A DNA stretch of 64,000 nt from the NCBI RefSeq assembly GCF_021739025.1, contig NZ_JAKKOT010000007.1:124001-188000 (forward strand), read 5' to 3'. Under the pieces are notes generated by a model. That model was not told the DNA's origin, searched no databases, and saw nothing but the letters and a program-made list of their open reading frames with translations. The stretch's first letter is position 1; each line of letters begins with the position of its first letter. Origin of the DNA: Gordonia liuliyuniae (GTDB lineage Bacteria; Actinomycetota; Actinomycetes; Mycobacteriales; Mycobacteriaceae). The position numbers were made by a program, and so were the translations under genes. This document shows, piece by piece, positions 46,023 through 54,236 of this stretch.

Positions 46023-46705
46023 GCCATCGCCCGCCGATAGAACGCCAATGCCGGACCGGGTTCGTCGTCGGCGACGACCTGGCCGTCGTCGATGACGAGG
46101 ACGCGGTCGTAGTCGGTGAGGAAGTCCAGGTCGTGCGACAGGACGATCAACTGTTCGTCCAGCCCGGCGAATGTCTCGCGCAGCATCAGCGAGTTCCGCA
46201 GATCGAGCATCGTGGTCGGTTCGTCGGCGACGAGGACCGACGGTCCGAGCACCATCACCGACGCTAAAGCCAGTAGCTGCTTCTGCCCGCCGGACAGTTG
46301 GTGTGCGGGTTGGTCGGCGTGCCCGTCGAGCCCGAACTCCGACAGCACCGAGAGTGCTCGCGTCTTCCGTTCGGTCCTGTCTTTGATGGTCCGCGACAGG
46401 GACAGCTCGATGTCTTCGGCGACGGTCGGCATGATGATCTGCCGGTCGGGGTCGCTGAAGATGAAACCGACGTCGCGTCGGACGGCGCGCTTGTTCTTGC
46501 GGACGTCGAGTCCGTTGACGGTGACGGCGCCGCGGTCGGGGATGATCAGGCCGTTGATCATGCGGGCCAACGTCGACTTGCCCGAGCCGTTGGCGCCGAC
46601 GATGCCGATCCGCCGCTGCGTCAGTTCGAGGGAGATGCCGGACAGAACGCGACGGTCGCCGAAGCTGTGTTCGACGCCGTCGAACACGATCGACGTGTCA
46701 GGCAT
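46019..46705 (-). CDS. bioM: Biotin ECF transporter ATPase (BioM)
   Basis: A 228-residue ABC ATPase. Walker A is GANGSGKS (about residues 36-43), the Q-loop FIFSDPDRQ, the signature LSGGQKQLLAL, Walker B VLVADEPT and the switch His LSHDLDFL. The FIFSDPDRQ form is typical of EcfA-type ATPases. A single ATPase gene suggests a homodimer, as in BioMNY. Confidence 0.9.
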   Translation of the reverse strand: MPDTSIVFDGVEHSFGDRRVLSGISLELTQRRIGIVGANGSGKSTLARMINGLIIPDRGAVTVNGLDVRKNKRAVRRDVGFIFSDPDRQIIMPTVAEDIELSLSRTIKDRTERKTRALSVLSEFGLDGHADQPAHQLSGGQKQLLALASVMVLGPSVLVADEPTTMLDLRNSLMLRETFAGLDEQLIVLSHDLDFLTDYDRVLVIDDGQVVADDEPGPALAFYRRAMA

Positions 46706-47297
46706 GTCTGCGGACGCGCAGCGGGGTGATGAGCCCTGGTCGGCCGCGGTGGACGGGTGCGGCGATGAGGGCGGCGAGGACGGCTTTGATCAGGTCGCCG
46801 ACGACGAACGAACTGTTGGTGGCGAGTGCTGCGCCGACGGTCATGTCGGCCTTGATCATGAGGCCGATGGTGCCGCACGCGTAGAGCACGGCCATGCCGC
46901 CGATGAGGTTGATGACGATGCCGAGAACGATGTTGTACTTGGGCATCATCATGGCAGTGAGCACGCCGATCACGATGACTGCGGGGAGGAAGCCGACGAA
47001 GAATCCGGCGGTCGGCGCACTCAACGAGACGAGTCCGGTGCGCCCGCCCGACAGGATCGGCAGGCCTGCGATCGCCAGCACCATGAAGATGACGACGGCG
47101 AGCGTGCCCTTCTTCGGACCGAGGACTGCGCCTGCCAGCATGACGCCCAAGCTTTGCAGCGTGATGGGCACGCCCGCGGACAGGTTGATCTGGCCGGGCA
47201 GGCCGAGCACGGCGATGAGCGCCGCGAACACGGCGGCCTGCGTCAGGTCGGCGAGCGAGAGCGCCCACGGTCGGGCGGTGGTGGAGGCGTTGATCAC
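46698..47297 (-). CDS. bioY: Biotin transporter substrate-binding subunit BioY
   Basis: A 199-residue S-component with six helices. Family motifs are QINLSAGVPITLQSLGVMLAGAVLG and GGRTGLVSLSAPTAGFFVGF. It binds biotin with high affinity and works with BioMN. The start is the GTG at 47297. A TACGAT box lies only 7 bp upstream (47304-47309), so the transcript may be leaderless (weak inference). It overlaps bioM by 8 bp. Confidence 0.92.
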   Translation of the reverse strand: MINASTTARPWALSLADLTQAAVFAALIAVLGLPGQINLSAGVPITLQSLGVMLAGAVLGPKKGTLAVVIFMVLAIAGLPILSGGRTGLVSLSAPTAGFFVGFLPAVIVIGVLTAMMMPKYNIVLGIVINLIGGMAVLYACGTIGLMIKADMTVGAALATNSSFVVGDLIKAVLAALIAAPVHRGRPGLITPLRVRRHA

Positions 47298-47339
47298 CTG
47301 GACATCGTATTTCGTCGGGGCGATGACCTACGCATCGCC

Positions 47340-47358
47340 CCCTGTACGTCGTACAGGG
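47340..47358. promoter_or_regulatory. 19-bp perfect palindrome between bioY and the kinase gene
   Basis: CCCTGTAC-GTC-GTACAGGG lies 42 bp upstream of bioY and 114 bp upstream of the Ser/Thr kinase gene. It looks like a dimeric repressor site. A smaller inverted repeat, GCGATG/CATCGC (47320-47325 with 47333-47338), adjoins it. It does not resemble the TGAAC-type BioQ box I recall from corynebacteria, so the regulator is unknown. Confidence 0.55.
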
Positions 47359-47472
47359 ATGTGGCGCGTTCATTGCTCACGCAACAGCGAGCGGCCGTCG
47401 GTTCGTCATATGTTCGTATGGGCGCGAGAGTAATCGCCTCCACCGTCACCTGGTGTTGGACAGACTGTTTCG

Positions 47473-48885
47473 GTGAGCGTGACGGAGATTGCCGGGTACC
47501 GCGTCCTTCGCCTGCTTGGCGCCGGCGGAATGGGGCAGGTGTTCCTGGCGGAGCATCCTCGTCTCCCGCGCCACGACGCCGTGAAGCTTCTCGACGCCGG
47601 GGTGTCGCGCAGCGACGATTTCAAGGAGCGCTTCCGGCGCGAGGCCGATGTGCTCGCGCAGCTCAGTCATCCGAACATCGTCACCTTGTACGACCGTGGT
47701 GAGGTCGACGGCCGGCTGTGGATCTCGATGGAGTACGTCGCCGGCACGGACGCGGCGGAGATGGTGGCCAAACGTGGTCCGCTCGACCGAGAATTGGTTC
47801 TGGCGCTCGTCGGCGGCGCGGGTGCCGCACTTGATCACGCATGGCGCAAACGCCGCGTGACGCACCGCGACGTGAAACCGGCCAATATCTTGGTCGGACT
47901 GGACGAGAGTGACGGCGACGCTCGGATCGAGTCCGTGAAGTTGGCCGACTTCGGAATCGCGAAAGCTGCGGGTGAGGCGACCTCGCTCACTGCGACCGGA
48001 TTGACTGTCGGCACGATGCAGTACACGTCACCGGAAGCGATCGAAGGTCGGGAACTGGACAACCGGGCCGACGTCTACTCGCTCGGCTGCACGGCGTTCC
48101 ATCTGCTTACGGGGCGGCCGCCGTACTCGGGGAGTTCGATCACTGCGCTGCTCTCGGCGCACCTGCACCAGGCACCGCCGCGGGTGAACGACGTCGTGCC
48201 GCAGTTCGCGCCGTCGGTCGACGCGGTGTTCGCGAAGGTCTTGGCCAAGGATCCGGCATTGCGGTACGCCTCGTGCGGTGAGTTCGTCGACGACCTGGCG
48301 AGGGCCCTCGACGGTGGGGCGGGGCCTGCGTTCGATCGGACGTTGACCGCAGCGTCGATGCCGCCTGGCGATGTCGCCCGCGGTGAGAAGTACCGGACCG
48401 CCGTGTACGCCGTCGCGACGCTCGCGGTGGTGCTGGCTGTGGGTGTGGCCGCGGCACTCGGCGTGTACATCGCGCGGGACGATGGTTCGCCGGCGACAGA
48501 CGCCGCGCCAGCGACGTCGTCGCCGCAGCCTACGCGCGTCACGCGAACCGTCACGGCGCCGGCGACGTCGACCACGGCTGCTGCGGTACCGGAAGACACG
48601 TGGACGCCGGAGGAGACAGTGCCGGTGACGACGACGGAAGACGCGGTGCCGTACGAGGGCAAGCCATGTGGGCCCGATGAGTTCGGCGCGACGTCAGCGG
48701 ACGGAACGTTGAGGTGCAGCGCGCTGGAAGGCGGGTGGGTGGACACGACGCATGAGGGGCACGCGACGGTGCAGTTCGGCGCGCCGTGCTCCGAACCGGG
48801 CGCGCGTGCGAGGGTCACGGCCACCGAGCGGATCGTCACCTGTCGTGTCGCTGAGCCGGGAGGCAGTTACTCGTGGCAGGACTGA
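47473..48885 (+). CDS. Membrane Ser/Thr protein kinase (PknB/PknD-like)
   Basis: A 470-residue eukaryotic-type kinase. The Gly-rich loop is LGAGGMGQVFLAEH, ATP Lys38 is in HDAVKLL, the catalytic loop HRDVKPANIL has Asp133, and DFG has Asp159, followed by an activation loop with several Thr (TSLTATGLTVGT). A juxtamembrane region leads to one membrane helix (about 312-334) and an external Thr/Pro-rich linker with a C-terminal domain holding four Cys (GKPCGPDEFG, LRCSALEGG, GAPCSEPG, IVTCRV). No PASTA or NHL repeats are present. The GTG start is at 47473. Confidence 0.9.
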   Translation: MSVTEIAGYRVLRLLGAGGMGQVFLAEHPRLPRHDAVKLLDAGVSRSDDFKERFRREADVLAQLSHPNIVTLYDRGEVDGRLWISMEYVAGTDAAEMVAKRGPLDRELVLALVGGAGAALDHAWRKRRVTHRDVKPANILVGLDESDGDARIESVKLADFGIAKAAGEATSLTATGLTVGTMQYTSPEAIEGRELDNRADVYSLGCTAFHLLTGRPPYSGSSITALLSAHLHQAPPRVNDVVPQFAPSVDAVFAKVLAKDPALRYASCGEFVDDLARALDGGAGPAFDRTLTAASMPPGDVARGEKYRTAVYAVATLAVVLAVGVAAALGVYIARDDGSPATDAAPATSSPQPTRVTRTVTAPATSTTAAAVPEDTWTPEETVPVTTTEDAVPYEGKPCGPDEFGATSADGTLRCSALEGGWVDTTHEGHATVQFGAPCSEPGARARVTATERIVTCRVAEPGGSYSWQD

Positions 48886-49040
48886 CGCGAGTGATTCCGT
48901 TCATCTCGGGTGAGACGGCAGCTGTCGTCACCCGTCACCGCTAACGTCGTCACTCATAGGGGCCGAGATTCGTCGACGGCCGATGTGCGCCGACGGCCGG
49001 TCGTTCCTGGCTAATCGATCGTCAAAGAAGGGAGAGTCGC

Positions 49041-51044
49041 ATGCCGACCAGCTTCAACGGGTACGGTGCTCGTTTCGATGTTGACGCCGCGTCGATCACG
49101 AAGGTGAACGAGTCGATGACTGGAGCAGTCTTCGACCGCGGGACCAGCGTTCCGCTCACCGCGGTCGTCGGTTGTCGGTTCAAGCCCGCGAATGTGTTCG
49201 TCAAGGGCTATCTTCAGGTAGTGGTCGCCGCCGTTGCGGCGGCGAAGCCTGTCGCCGGTGATCCGAACACGGTCGTCTTCACTCGCAACACACAATCGGA
49301 TTTCGAGCGGCTCCGAGATTGGCTCGAGACGGTCGCGGGAACGAATCAGACGCTGACGGAGGTGCCGAGCGCAACGCAGATCTTGACACAGCGCAACGGT
49401 GGACGTCGCGGACGCGTGTCGACCTTCGATCTGTCGGTTGTAGACCTGGAAGTCGTAGGGGAGAGCAATTACCGAGCGGCGTTCGCTCAGTTGTTCCTTA
49501 TGGCGGGGAAGCCACTCGGTGGAGTGATCTGGCGCGATGCCGAACTAGTTGCCGAACAGGCCAATCCGCACGACCGCAATGCGGTCGCGGTAGTGATCGA
49601 CGGACACAAGGTTGGGCACGTTCCCGCCGAACTCGCACCAACGATCCAACCGACGGTGCTGCGCGCGGCGAAGCGACATGAGTCGACGCATGTCGCGGCA
49701 CGCATTTGGGCGATCTACGAGGACGCGACGTGGTCGGCCCGGGTCACGCTGTCTCCTAGTGGTGATCCCGAGCCAGAATGGCGGTACGTCGACGAGGCGC
49801 ACTGGCCCGGACGAATGAGTCCGGACGGCACTGAGCGGCTTACCGATGCGGGACTGCGGCGCCAGTTGGAAGCACACTATGCTGCACGCCTTGTTCGAGG
49901 GCGTGACTTCGACGACTACCGTCCTGATATCGCGCAGGCTCGCGTCGACCAAGACAATGCGCTGGCATTGTCGGTCCTCGACGACTGCATCGACGCAGCA
50001 GAACGCGCTGCCGCGGTCCTGCTCGCCAGGCCGGCCTCGTGGCCGACCGAACAGGCGGCGATCGTCTATCGGTCACTCAAGGACTACGACGCGGAGGTGG
50101 CGGTCCTCGAACGGTTTGTCGCGGCATGCCCCGACAACATGGCCACCAAGAGTGTGCAGACCCGGCTTGTCAGAGCTCGCCAGCTTGCAGGCAGAGTTGG
50201 CGACGTCGTCGACTCGGCGTCATGTCACGACGCTCCGGCAGAAATCACGCGGTTGCCAGATCAGCTACCTGTCGTCGACGTCAGAATCCCGTTCGCGGCC
50301 GAACTCTCGTACGAGAAGGACCACATTGACGCCATTCGAGCGGTTCTCGGCGACGCGAACATACAGCCGGGGACTGCCTTGCATAGCGCGGCAGTTCTGC
50401 GAGAACGCCCACACAGACCCCGAAGTCGTGGCATCGTCGACGCTTTCATCGACGGAATGCTCGTTGGATCGGTTAGTGCGATAGAGGCCGACGATATTCG
50501 AGAAGTCATTCGCCGCGAACAACATGCGGGGAAGGATTGTCGGATACGGTGCCGCGTGTACCTTTCGCCCGACGCGCGGCCGAACGCTCGGATAACGCTT
50601 GGTCGTTACGAGGATGTGGTCGCGAGGGAGGACGAGACCGAATCGGCGGCTCGCGCACGCCAAGAAGACACCGAGTTGGCGGCGCTCCGAACTCAGCGTC
50701 TTGCCGCAGGTGGCGAGGAAGCCGCTGACCAGCGTCGACGCCTGGTTCGTGGCAAGGACTACGTCGAGTGGAGTTCGACGATCAAAGAACTCAAACGCGA
50801 GAAGCGAGACGACGCGGCCCTGCAGCTCGCGCTTGAGTGCGTCGACGCCGCTGAGCGTGATGCGAAGTTCCACGCGCGCGAGCCGGCTCCCGCGTACACG
50901 GAGCAGGCGGCCATGTTGTATCGCAAGTCAGGCAATGTTTCTGCTGAGGTCAGGATCCTGGAACGTTACCAGCAGGCGTGCCCGACCGGCCGCGGGTCGA
51001 GCGCGATCGCTGAACGACTCGTCAAAGCGCGTGCCCGGCTGTAG
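49041..51044 (+). CDS. HIRAN-domain protein with internal duplication
   Basis: A 667-residue protein. The N-terminal 75 residues are beta-rich (GYGARFDVDAASITKV) and may be a DUF4429-like domain. A HIRAN domain follows (about 134-210, with VVGESNYR, NPHDRNAVAVVIDGHKVGHVP), then a charged helical module (283-382, starting LVRGRDFDDY). A degenerate second HIRAN-like stretch (about 410-500, with FIDGMLVGSV), a Glu/Arg coiled segment and a second helical module (568-667, starting LVRGKDYVEW) repeat the arrangement. HIRAN domains bind DNA ends or ssDNA and occur with helicases and nucleases; here no enzyme domain is seen. It starts the accessory region. RBS AAGGGAGAG. Confidence 0.75.
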   Translation: MPTSFNGYGARFDVDAASITKVNESMTGAVFDRGTSVPLTAVVGCRFKPANVFVKGYLQVVVAAVAAAKPVAGDPNTVVFTRNTQSDFERLRDWLETVAGTNQTLTEVPSATQILTQRNGGRRGRVSTFDLSVVDLEVVGESNYRAAFAQLFLMAGKPLGGVIWRDAELVAEQANPHDRNAVAVVIDGHKVGHVPAELAPTIQPTVLRAAKRHESTHVAARIWAIYEDATWSARVTLSPSGDPEPEWRYVDEAHWPGRMSPDGTERLTDAGLRRQLEAHYAARLVRGRDFDDYRPDIAQARVDQDNALALSVLDDCIDAAERAAAVLLARPASWPTEQAAIVYRSLKDYDAEVAVLERFVAACPDNMATKSVQTRLVRARQLAGRVGDVVDSASCHDAPAEITRLPDQLPVVDVRIPFAAELSYEKDHIDAIRAVLGDANIQPGTALHSAAVLRERPHRPRSRGIVDAFIDGMLVGSVSAIEADDIREVIRREQHAGKDCRIRCRVYLSPDARPNARITLGRYEDVVAREDETESAARARQEDTELAALRTQRLAAGGEEAADQRRRLVRGKDYVEWSSTIKELKREKRDDAALQLALECVDAAERDAKFHAREPAPAYTEQAAMLYRKSGNVSAEVRILERYQQACPTGRGSSAIAERLVKARARL

Positions 51045-51110
51045 CTGGTAGTCGCGCTAGTGCTTGTGACGACAGTCCTGGTGGATCGCGCGCCGGCTCG
51101 GGGTGAGCGG

Positions 51111-51252
51111 CGACGCCGATCGGATCGCGGTGGAGGTGCTTCCACTCGCCAACTACGTGCGGAGTGCGCAGGAGCATCAGGATCGACTCGCGCGTTTCCC
51201 CGACGATTCATGTCATCTTTCCGTGGAGTTGCTGACCAAGTATCGCGGGTGA
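51111..51252 (+). pseudogene. Truncated 3' copy of msrA
   Basis: 142 bp align without gaps to the 3' end of the intact msrA (54028-54169), with 13 mismatches by my count. The frame is preserved (DADRIAVEVLPLANYVRSAQ onwards to the stop) but there is no start or catalytic Cys. It lies between the HIRAN gene and the nuclease remnant and marks a local duplication. Confidence 0.88.
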
Positions 51253-51253
51253 T

Positions 51254-51620
51254 TCAGGGGGCGTTGTGGGAGCGTCCGTGCGCAATCAGCCTCGAGGAGA
51301 CGTGTTCGCTGTGGGTGGCGTGCAGGGTGTCACCCTTGGGTACGAACCCGGCCTCGATTGGGGGCTTGATCTGTATCCAGTCCTGAGTTTTGGCGTGCCG
51401 GTCTGCGACCTGGCCGGTATGTCCGTCGGGCACCGGCCAGATCCGGAGGATCGCGGACGTCATTTCGTCCGTGCGCTGGTCGATGAGGGCTTCGTCCCAG
51501 TCCGATTGCTGCGTCGTCTTCGCTCACGGCACACGCGTCCCGCCATTTCTGGGGAAGGATGTGCTCGACAGGGAGGCTGCTGCGCTCGATCTGCGGCTGC
51601 TTTGTCTCGCCGCACGGTCG
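51254..51620 (-). pseudogene. Frameshifted remnant with DUF1524/GmrSD-type HNH motif
   Basis: On the minus strand one frame reads SSLPVEHILPQKWRDA (about 51532-51580), the His-x-x-x-Pro-Gln-x-Trp signature of the DUF1524 HNH nuclease found in DUF262 (GmrSD, type IV restriction) proteins. The sequence then continues in another frame as QSDWDEALIDQRTDEMTSAI, ILRIWPVPDGHTGQ and onward to the stop at 51254. One frameshift separates the two parts, and the DUF262 half is absent. The plus-strand ORFs across it look like shadows. Confidence 0.6.
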
Positions 51621-51725
51621 TGTGTGGCCGCTCGTAGGGGTTCGAGTCGCGGTACCGTCAGGAAGTGTCGGGCGTCGCCCGAGGTGACTGTAGTCGGCGC
51701 TCACGTAACGAACGGAGTTCGAACG

Positions 51726-52271
51726 ATGACCGGCCTGCCGCCCGACCGCGAACTTCACGCCGAGACCACTGTGCATGCGACACCCGACCGGGTGTGGTCG
51801 GTCCTATCGGACCCGGCGACCATGAGGACGGCGAGTCCGGAACTGTTCGCGACGTCCCGTACGCGGCGGGGGCCGCTGCGCGTGGGGGAGACGTTCATCG
51901 GTTGGAATCGCAACGGTTTGGTCGTGTGGCCGACCGTCAACAAGGTCACTGAAGTCGAGCCCGGGCGGAAGCTGGCCTGGTTCACGCGGACGAGCGGGGC
52001 GACGTGGACATACACCCTCACGGGCGACGGCACCGACACGATTGTTCACGAGAGCCGCCGCATCGACCAGGCTGTGTCCCGAACGGCAAAGGTGTTCGCC
52101 GCGGTCTTTCTCGGCGGCTTGGCGAAGCATGCGGACGAGTTGGATGAGCACGTCGCCGAGACGTTAGAAGCGATTCGGCAGATGAGTGAGTCCGGAGGAA
52201 AGTTAGGGTCGCGACACCGTCTACGCCGCGCGGTGACAGCGACGTCCCTCAACCGTGCACGTACGTCGTGA
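51726..52271 (+). CDS. SRPBCC family protein
   Basis: A 181-residue protein of the polyketide-cyclase/START-like superfamily. It has ETTVHATPDRVWSVLSDPATM at the N-terminus, GETFIGWNRNGLVVWPT, and TYTLTGDGTDTIVHESRRI, then a C-terminal helix KHADELDEHVAETLEAI. It probably binds a hydrophobic ligand in a deep cavity. The ATG at 51726 is preceded by CGGAGT. It is convergent with the next membrane-protein gene, with a 23-bp overlap (52249-52271). Confidence 0.8.
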   Translation: MTGLPPDRELHAETTVHATPDRVWSVLSDPATMRTASPELFATSRTRRGPLRVGETFIGWNRNGLVVWPTVNKVTEVEPGRKLAWFTRTSGATWTYTLTGDGTDTIVHESRRIDQAVSRTAKVFAAVFLGGLAKHADELDEHVAETLEAIRQMSESGGKLGSRHRLRRAVTATSLNRARTS

Positions 52272-52713
52272 TGCGGCTACCGATCTCACGGATCGCAACG
52301 CCCAACAGGACCAGTGCGAAAGCGGCAAACGTCGACAGGCGGGGAGAATCGCCCACTCCGGAATCGAGCGTCCACAGGATGAGTGCCCCACCGACGATCG
52401 GTGCGATGACGATAACAACGCACGCGAACAGCCGGCGGACGATCACGGCGTGCGCCAGTGCCGCGATCACTGTGACGGCAAGTGCCGCTATCGATATCGA
52501 CGCCAAGGTATTCGACGTGGTGAACAAGTCGCCTGTCACGTCGCTCACCGAGGTCATTGGCGTGTATGAGGCGTCCGAGTAGCGGACCGGGGCTCCGGAG
52601 GGAGGCATCGCCAGCTCTGCCATGAGCTGTGCGACCACAAACACCCACCAAGCTGAGCTTCCGGTGAACTTCGCGACCTGGAGCGACCGACTGAACGTTC
52701 GAGCAGCGTTCAC
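52249..52713 (-). CDS. Small four-helix membrane protein, unknown
   Basis: A 154-residue protein with about four membrane helices (SAWWVFVVAQLMAEL; ASISIAALAVTVIAALAHAVIV; FACVVIVIAPIVGGALILWTL; LSTFAAFALVLLGVAI). I start it at the GTG at 52713 because a GGGGAGGGGAGG ribosome site lies just upstream; the track to 52830 has no such support. No family is recognised. It is downstream of a secreted-protein gene on the same strand. Confidence 0.65.
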   Translation of the reverse strand: MNAARTFSRSLQVAKFTGSSAWWVFVVAQLMAELAMPPSGAPVRYSDASYTPMTSVSDVTGDLFTTSNTLASISIAALAVTVIAALAHAVIVRRLFACVVIVIAPIVGGALILWTLDSGVGDSPRLSTFAAFALVLLGVAIREIGSRITTYVHG

Positions 52714-52826
52714 GAGCCTCCCCTCCCCAAGGCCGGACGGTTCGACCCGCTCGAATGCTACCCGGCGGTCGTAAGGCCGGAGGGCGGGCGAGGTCCCGCG
52801 GACAACGTGACCAGCAGCGTGACTCG

Positions 52827-53336
52827 TCAACCTCCGTTGGTGGTCTCGATGACCTGTGTGACTTCTGCCGTGACGACGGCGTCGCTGGAATCGGTTTGAA
52901 CGGAAAGAGTCTCATCGATTCTCACCCGTGTGCCGATCATGGTGAATCGATCAAGGATGGGTTCTTCGCCGCCATTGACTTCGTACAACACCTTGAACGA
53001 TCGGCCTTCCAGAATGGAGCTCACGCCGTTGAACGTAGGCGAGATGGAGACGCTCAGGAGGCATCCCGCCGAACCGAAGCACTTCTTCTCCTCGGTCAAT
53101 ACCTCGAGCGAGAAGTCCGACGCGGTCAGGGGGACCGCTTCGGGTGTCGTCTCCGCTGGCGTTGCGTCATCGTCGTCGGTAGGTGTGGACGTTGTGCTGC
53201 CGCTGGATCCGAACGCATATCCGATGCCTCCGCTGGTCACCGCGACGAGCAGGGTGACGACTGCGGCCAGGAGGATCGTTCGTCGTGGCTTCCGTCGTAG
53301 CGGCTGGCCGCCGCTCGGAGGCAATGGTGGGGGCAT
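52827..53336 (-). CDS. Membrane-anchored/secreted paralogue A, N-terminus interrupted
   Basis: A 169-residue protein with a basic Pro-rich start (PLRRKPRR), one membrane helix or signal (TILLAAVVTLLVAVTSGGIGYAFG), an acidic Thr-rich linker, and a domain of about 100 residues with two Cys (KKCFGSAGCLLSV) ending VIETTNGG. It is a close paralogue of the protein encoded at 56543-57166. The homologous start would be an ATG at 53456 (MNPTLPDEPIG), but a TAA at 53379-53381 breaks that frame at codon 26, so translation probably starts at the ATG at 53336. The fold and function are unknown. Confidence 0.7.
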   Translation of the reverse strand: MPPPLPPSGGQPLRRKPRRTILLAAVVTLLVAVTSGGIGYAFGSSGSTTSTPTDDDDATPAETTPEAVPLTASDFSLEVLTEEKKCFGSAGCLLSVSISPTFNGVSSILEGRSFKVLYEVNGGEEPILDRFTMIGTRVRIDETLSVQTDSSDAVVTAEVTQVIETTNGG

Positions 53337-53456
53337 GGTCGGAGGCGGTGGACTGCCCGCCGACGTCGTCCCTACGACTTACTCGGTCGGGGAGTGGTGC
53401 ATCGGCGAGGCCGCATAGCTCGGTCCGATCGGTTCGTCTGGCAGTGTGGGGTTCAT

Positions 53457-53630
53457 CGTGGTCCTCGAATTCCGTTTTGCGTGTGTAGCCGGAATCTATG
53501 CCCGTGAGCCGACAGAAGATCCGTCGTCGTAGTCACGTGATGGCCGCGGACGACACATCGGCAGACTGATAGTGGCTGGTCAGCGGCCTGTCCCTGTCAG
53601 TCGTACAGATGAAATCGGGTTCGGATACCG
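53457..53630. repeat. Upstream block duplicated at 57167-57330
   Basis: The sequence upstream of paralogue A resembles that upstream of paralogue B: both contain GGAAT, GACAGAAGA, CTGRTCAGCG, and GTCGTACAKATGAAATCG at matching distances. The duplication therefore included the control region as well as the gene. The 53457-53677 gap has no other gene. Confidence 0.65.
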
Positions 53631-53677
53631 GTCGGGGCGATGCGCGTCCCGTCCTCGCGCATCGATACCATCGGCCC

Positions 53678-54169
53678 ATGGACGGCGAGAACAGCAGCGA
53701 GCAGATCTACTTCGCCGGCGGTTGCCTCTGGGGCGTCCAAGCGTTCATCGGAACGCTGCCCGGAGTGACCTTCACCGAGGCGGGGCGGGCCAACGGTGCA
53801 AGCCAGTCCATCGACGGCCCCTACGACGGGTACGCCGAGTGTGTGCGAACGCGCTTCGACCCGGCCGTGGTGAGCGTCGAGCAGTTGATGGGGTACTTCT
53901 TCGAGATCATCGACCCGTACAGCGTGAACCGGCAGGGCCCGGACGTCGGTCGGAAGTACCGCACCGGCGTGTACTCCGACAGCCCGTCCCACCTCGGCCA
54001 GGCGCGGGCGTTCATCGCGGCGCGCGACGACGCCGATCGGATCGCGGTAGAGGTGCTTCCGATCGCCAACTACGTGCGGAGTGCGCAGGAGCATCAGGAT
54101 CGGCTCGCGCGTTTCCCCGACGATTCTTGTCATCTCCCTGCGGAGTTGCTGACCAAGTACAGCGACTGA
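53678..54169 (+). CDS. msrA: Peptide methionine sulfoxide reductase MsrA
   Basis: A 163-residue enzyme reducing methionine-S-sulfoxide. Catalytic Cys16 is in FAGGCLWGVQAF (the family usually has GCFWG, so Phe is replaced by Leu), with DPAVVSVEQLMGYFFEIIDPYSVNRQG and a C-terminal HQDRLARFP and SCHL. The ATG at 53678 gives MDGENSSEQIYF; the longer frame adds 23 atypical residues. Its last 142 bp are duplicated at 51111-51252. Confidence 0.9.
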   Translation: MDGENSSEQIYFAGGCLWGVQAFIGTLPGVTFTEAGRANGASQSIDGPYDGYAECVRTRFDPAVVSVEQLMGYFFEIIDPYSVNRQGPDVGRKYRTGVYSDSPSHLGQARAFIAARDDADRIAVEVLPIANYVRSAQEHQDRLARFPDDSCHLPAELLTKYSD

Positions 54170-54201
54170 CCCCGGGGTGCGGTAGCAGCAGGATCGGCAA
54201 T

Positions 54202-54216
54202 TACCCACCTCGTGGA
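54202..54216. promoter_or_regulatory. Candidate TetR operator upstream of its own gene
   Basis: TACCCAC-CTC-GTGGA, a pseudo-palindrome (CCAC-N3-GTGG), lies 20 bp upstream of the TetR start. The same 15-bp pattern occurs twice in opposite orientation upstream of the SnoaL-MBL operon. Confidence 0.5.
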
Positions 54217-54236
54217 CTTATGACACGATTGCAAGC

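Noticed and set aside
51266-51637. 123-codon plus-strand ORF in the nuclease remnant
   Set aside because: The minus strand carries a recognisable HNH motif; the plus frame lacks a ribosome site and family features.
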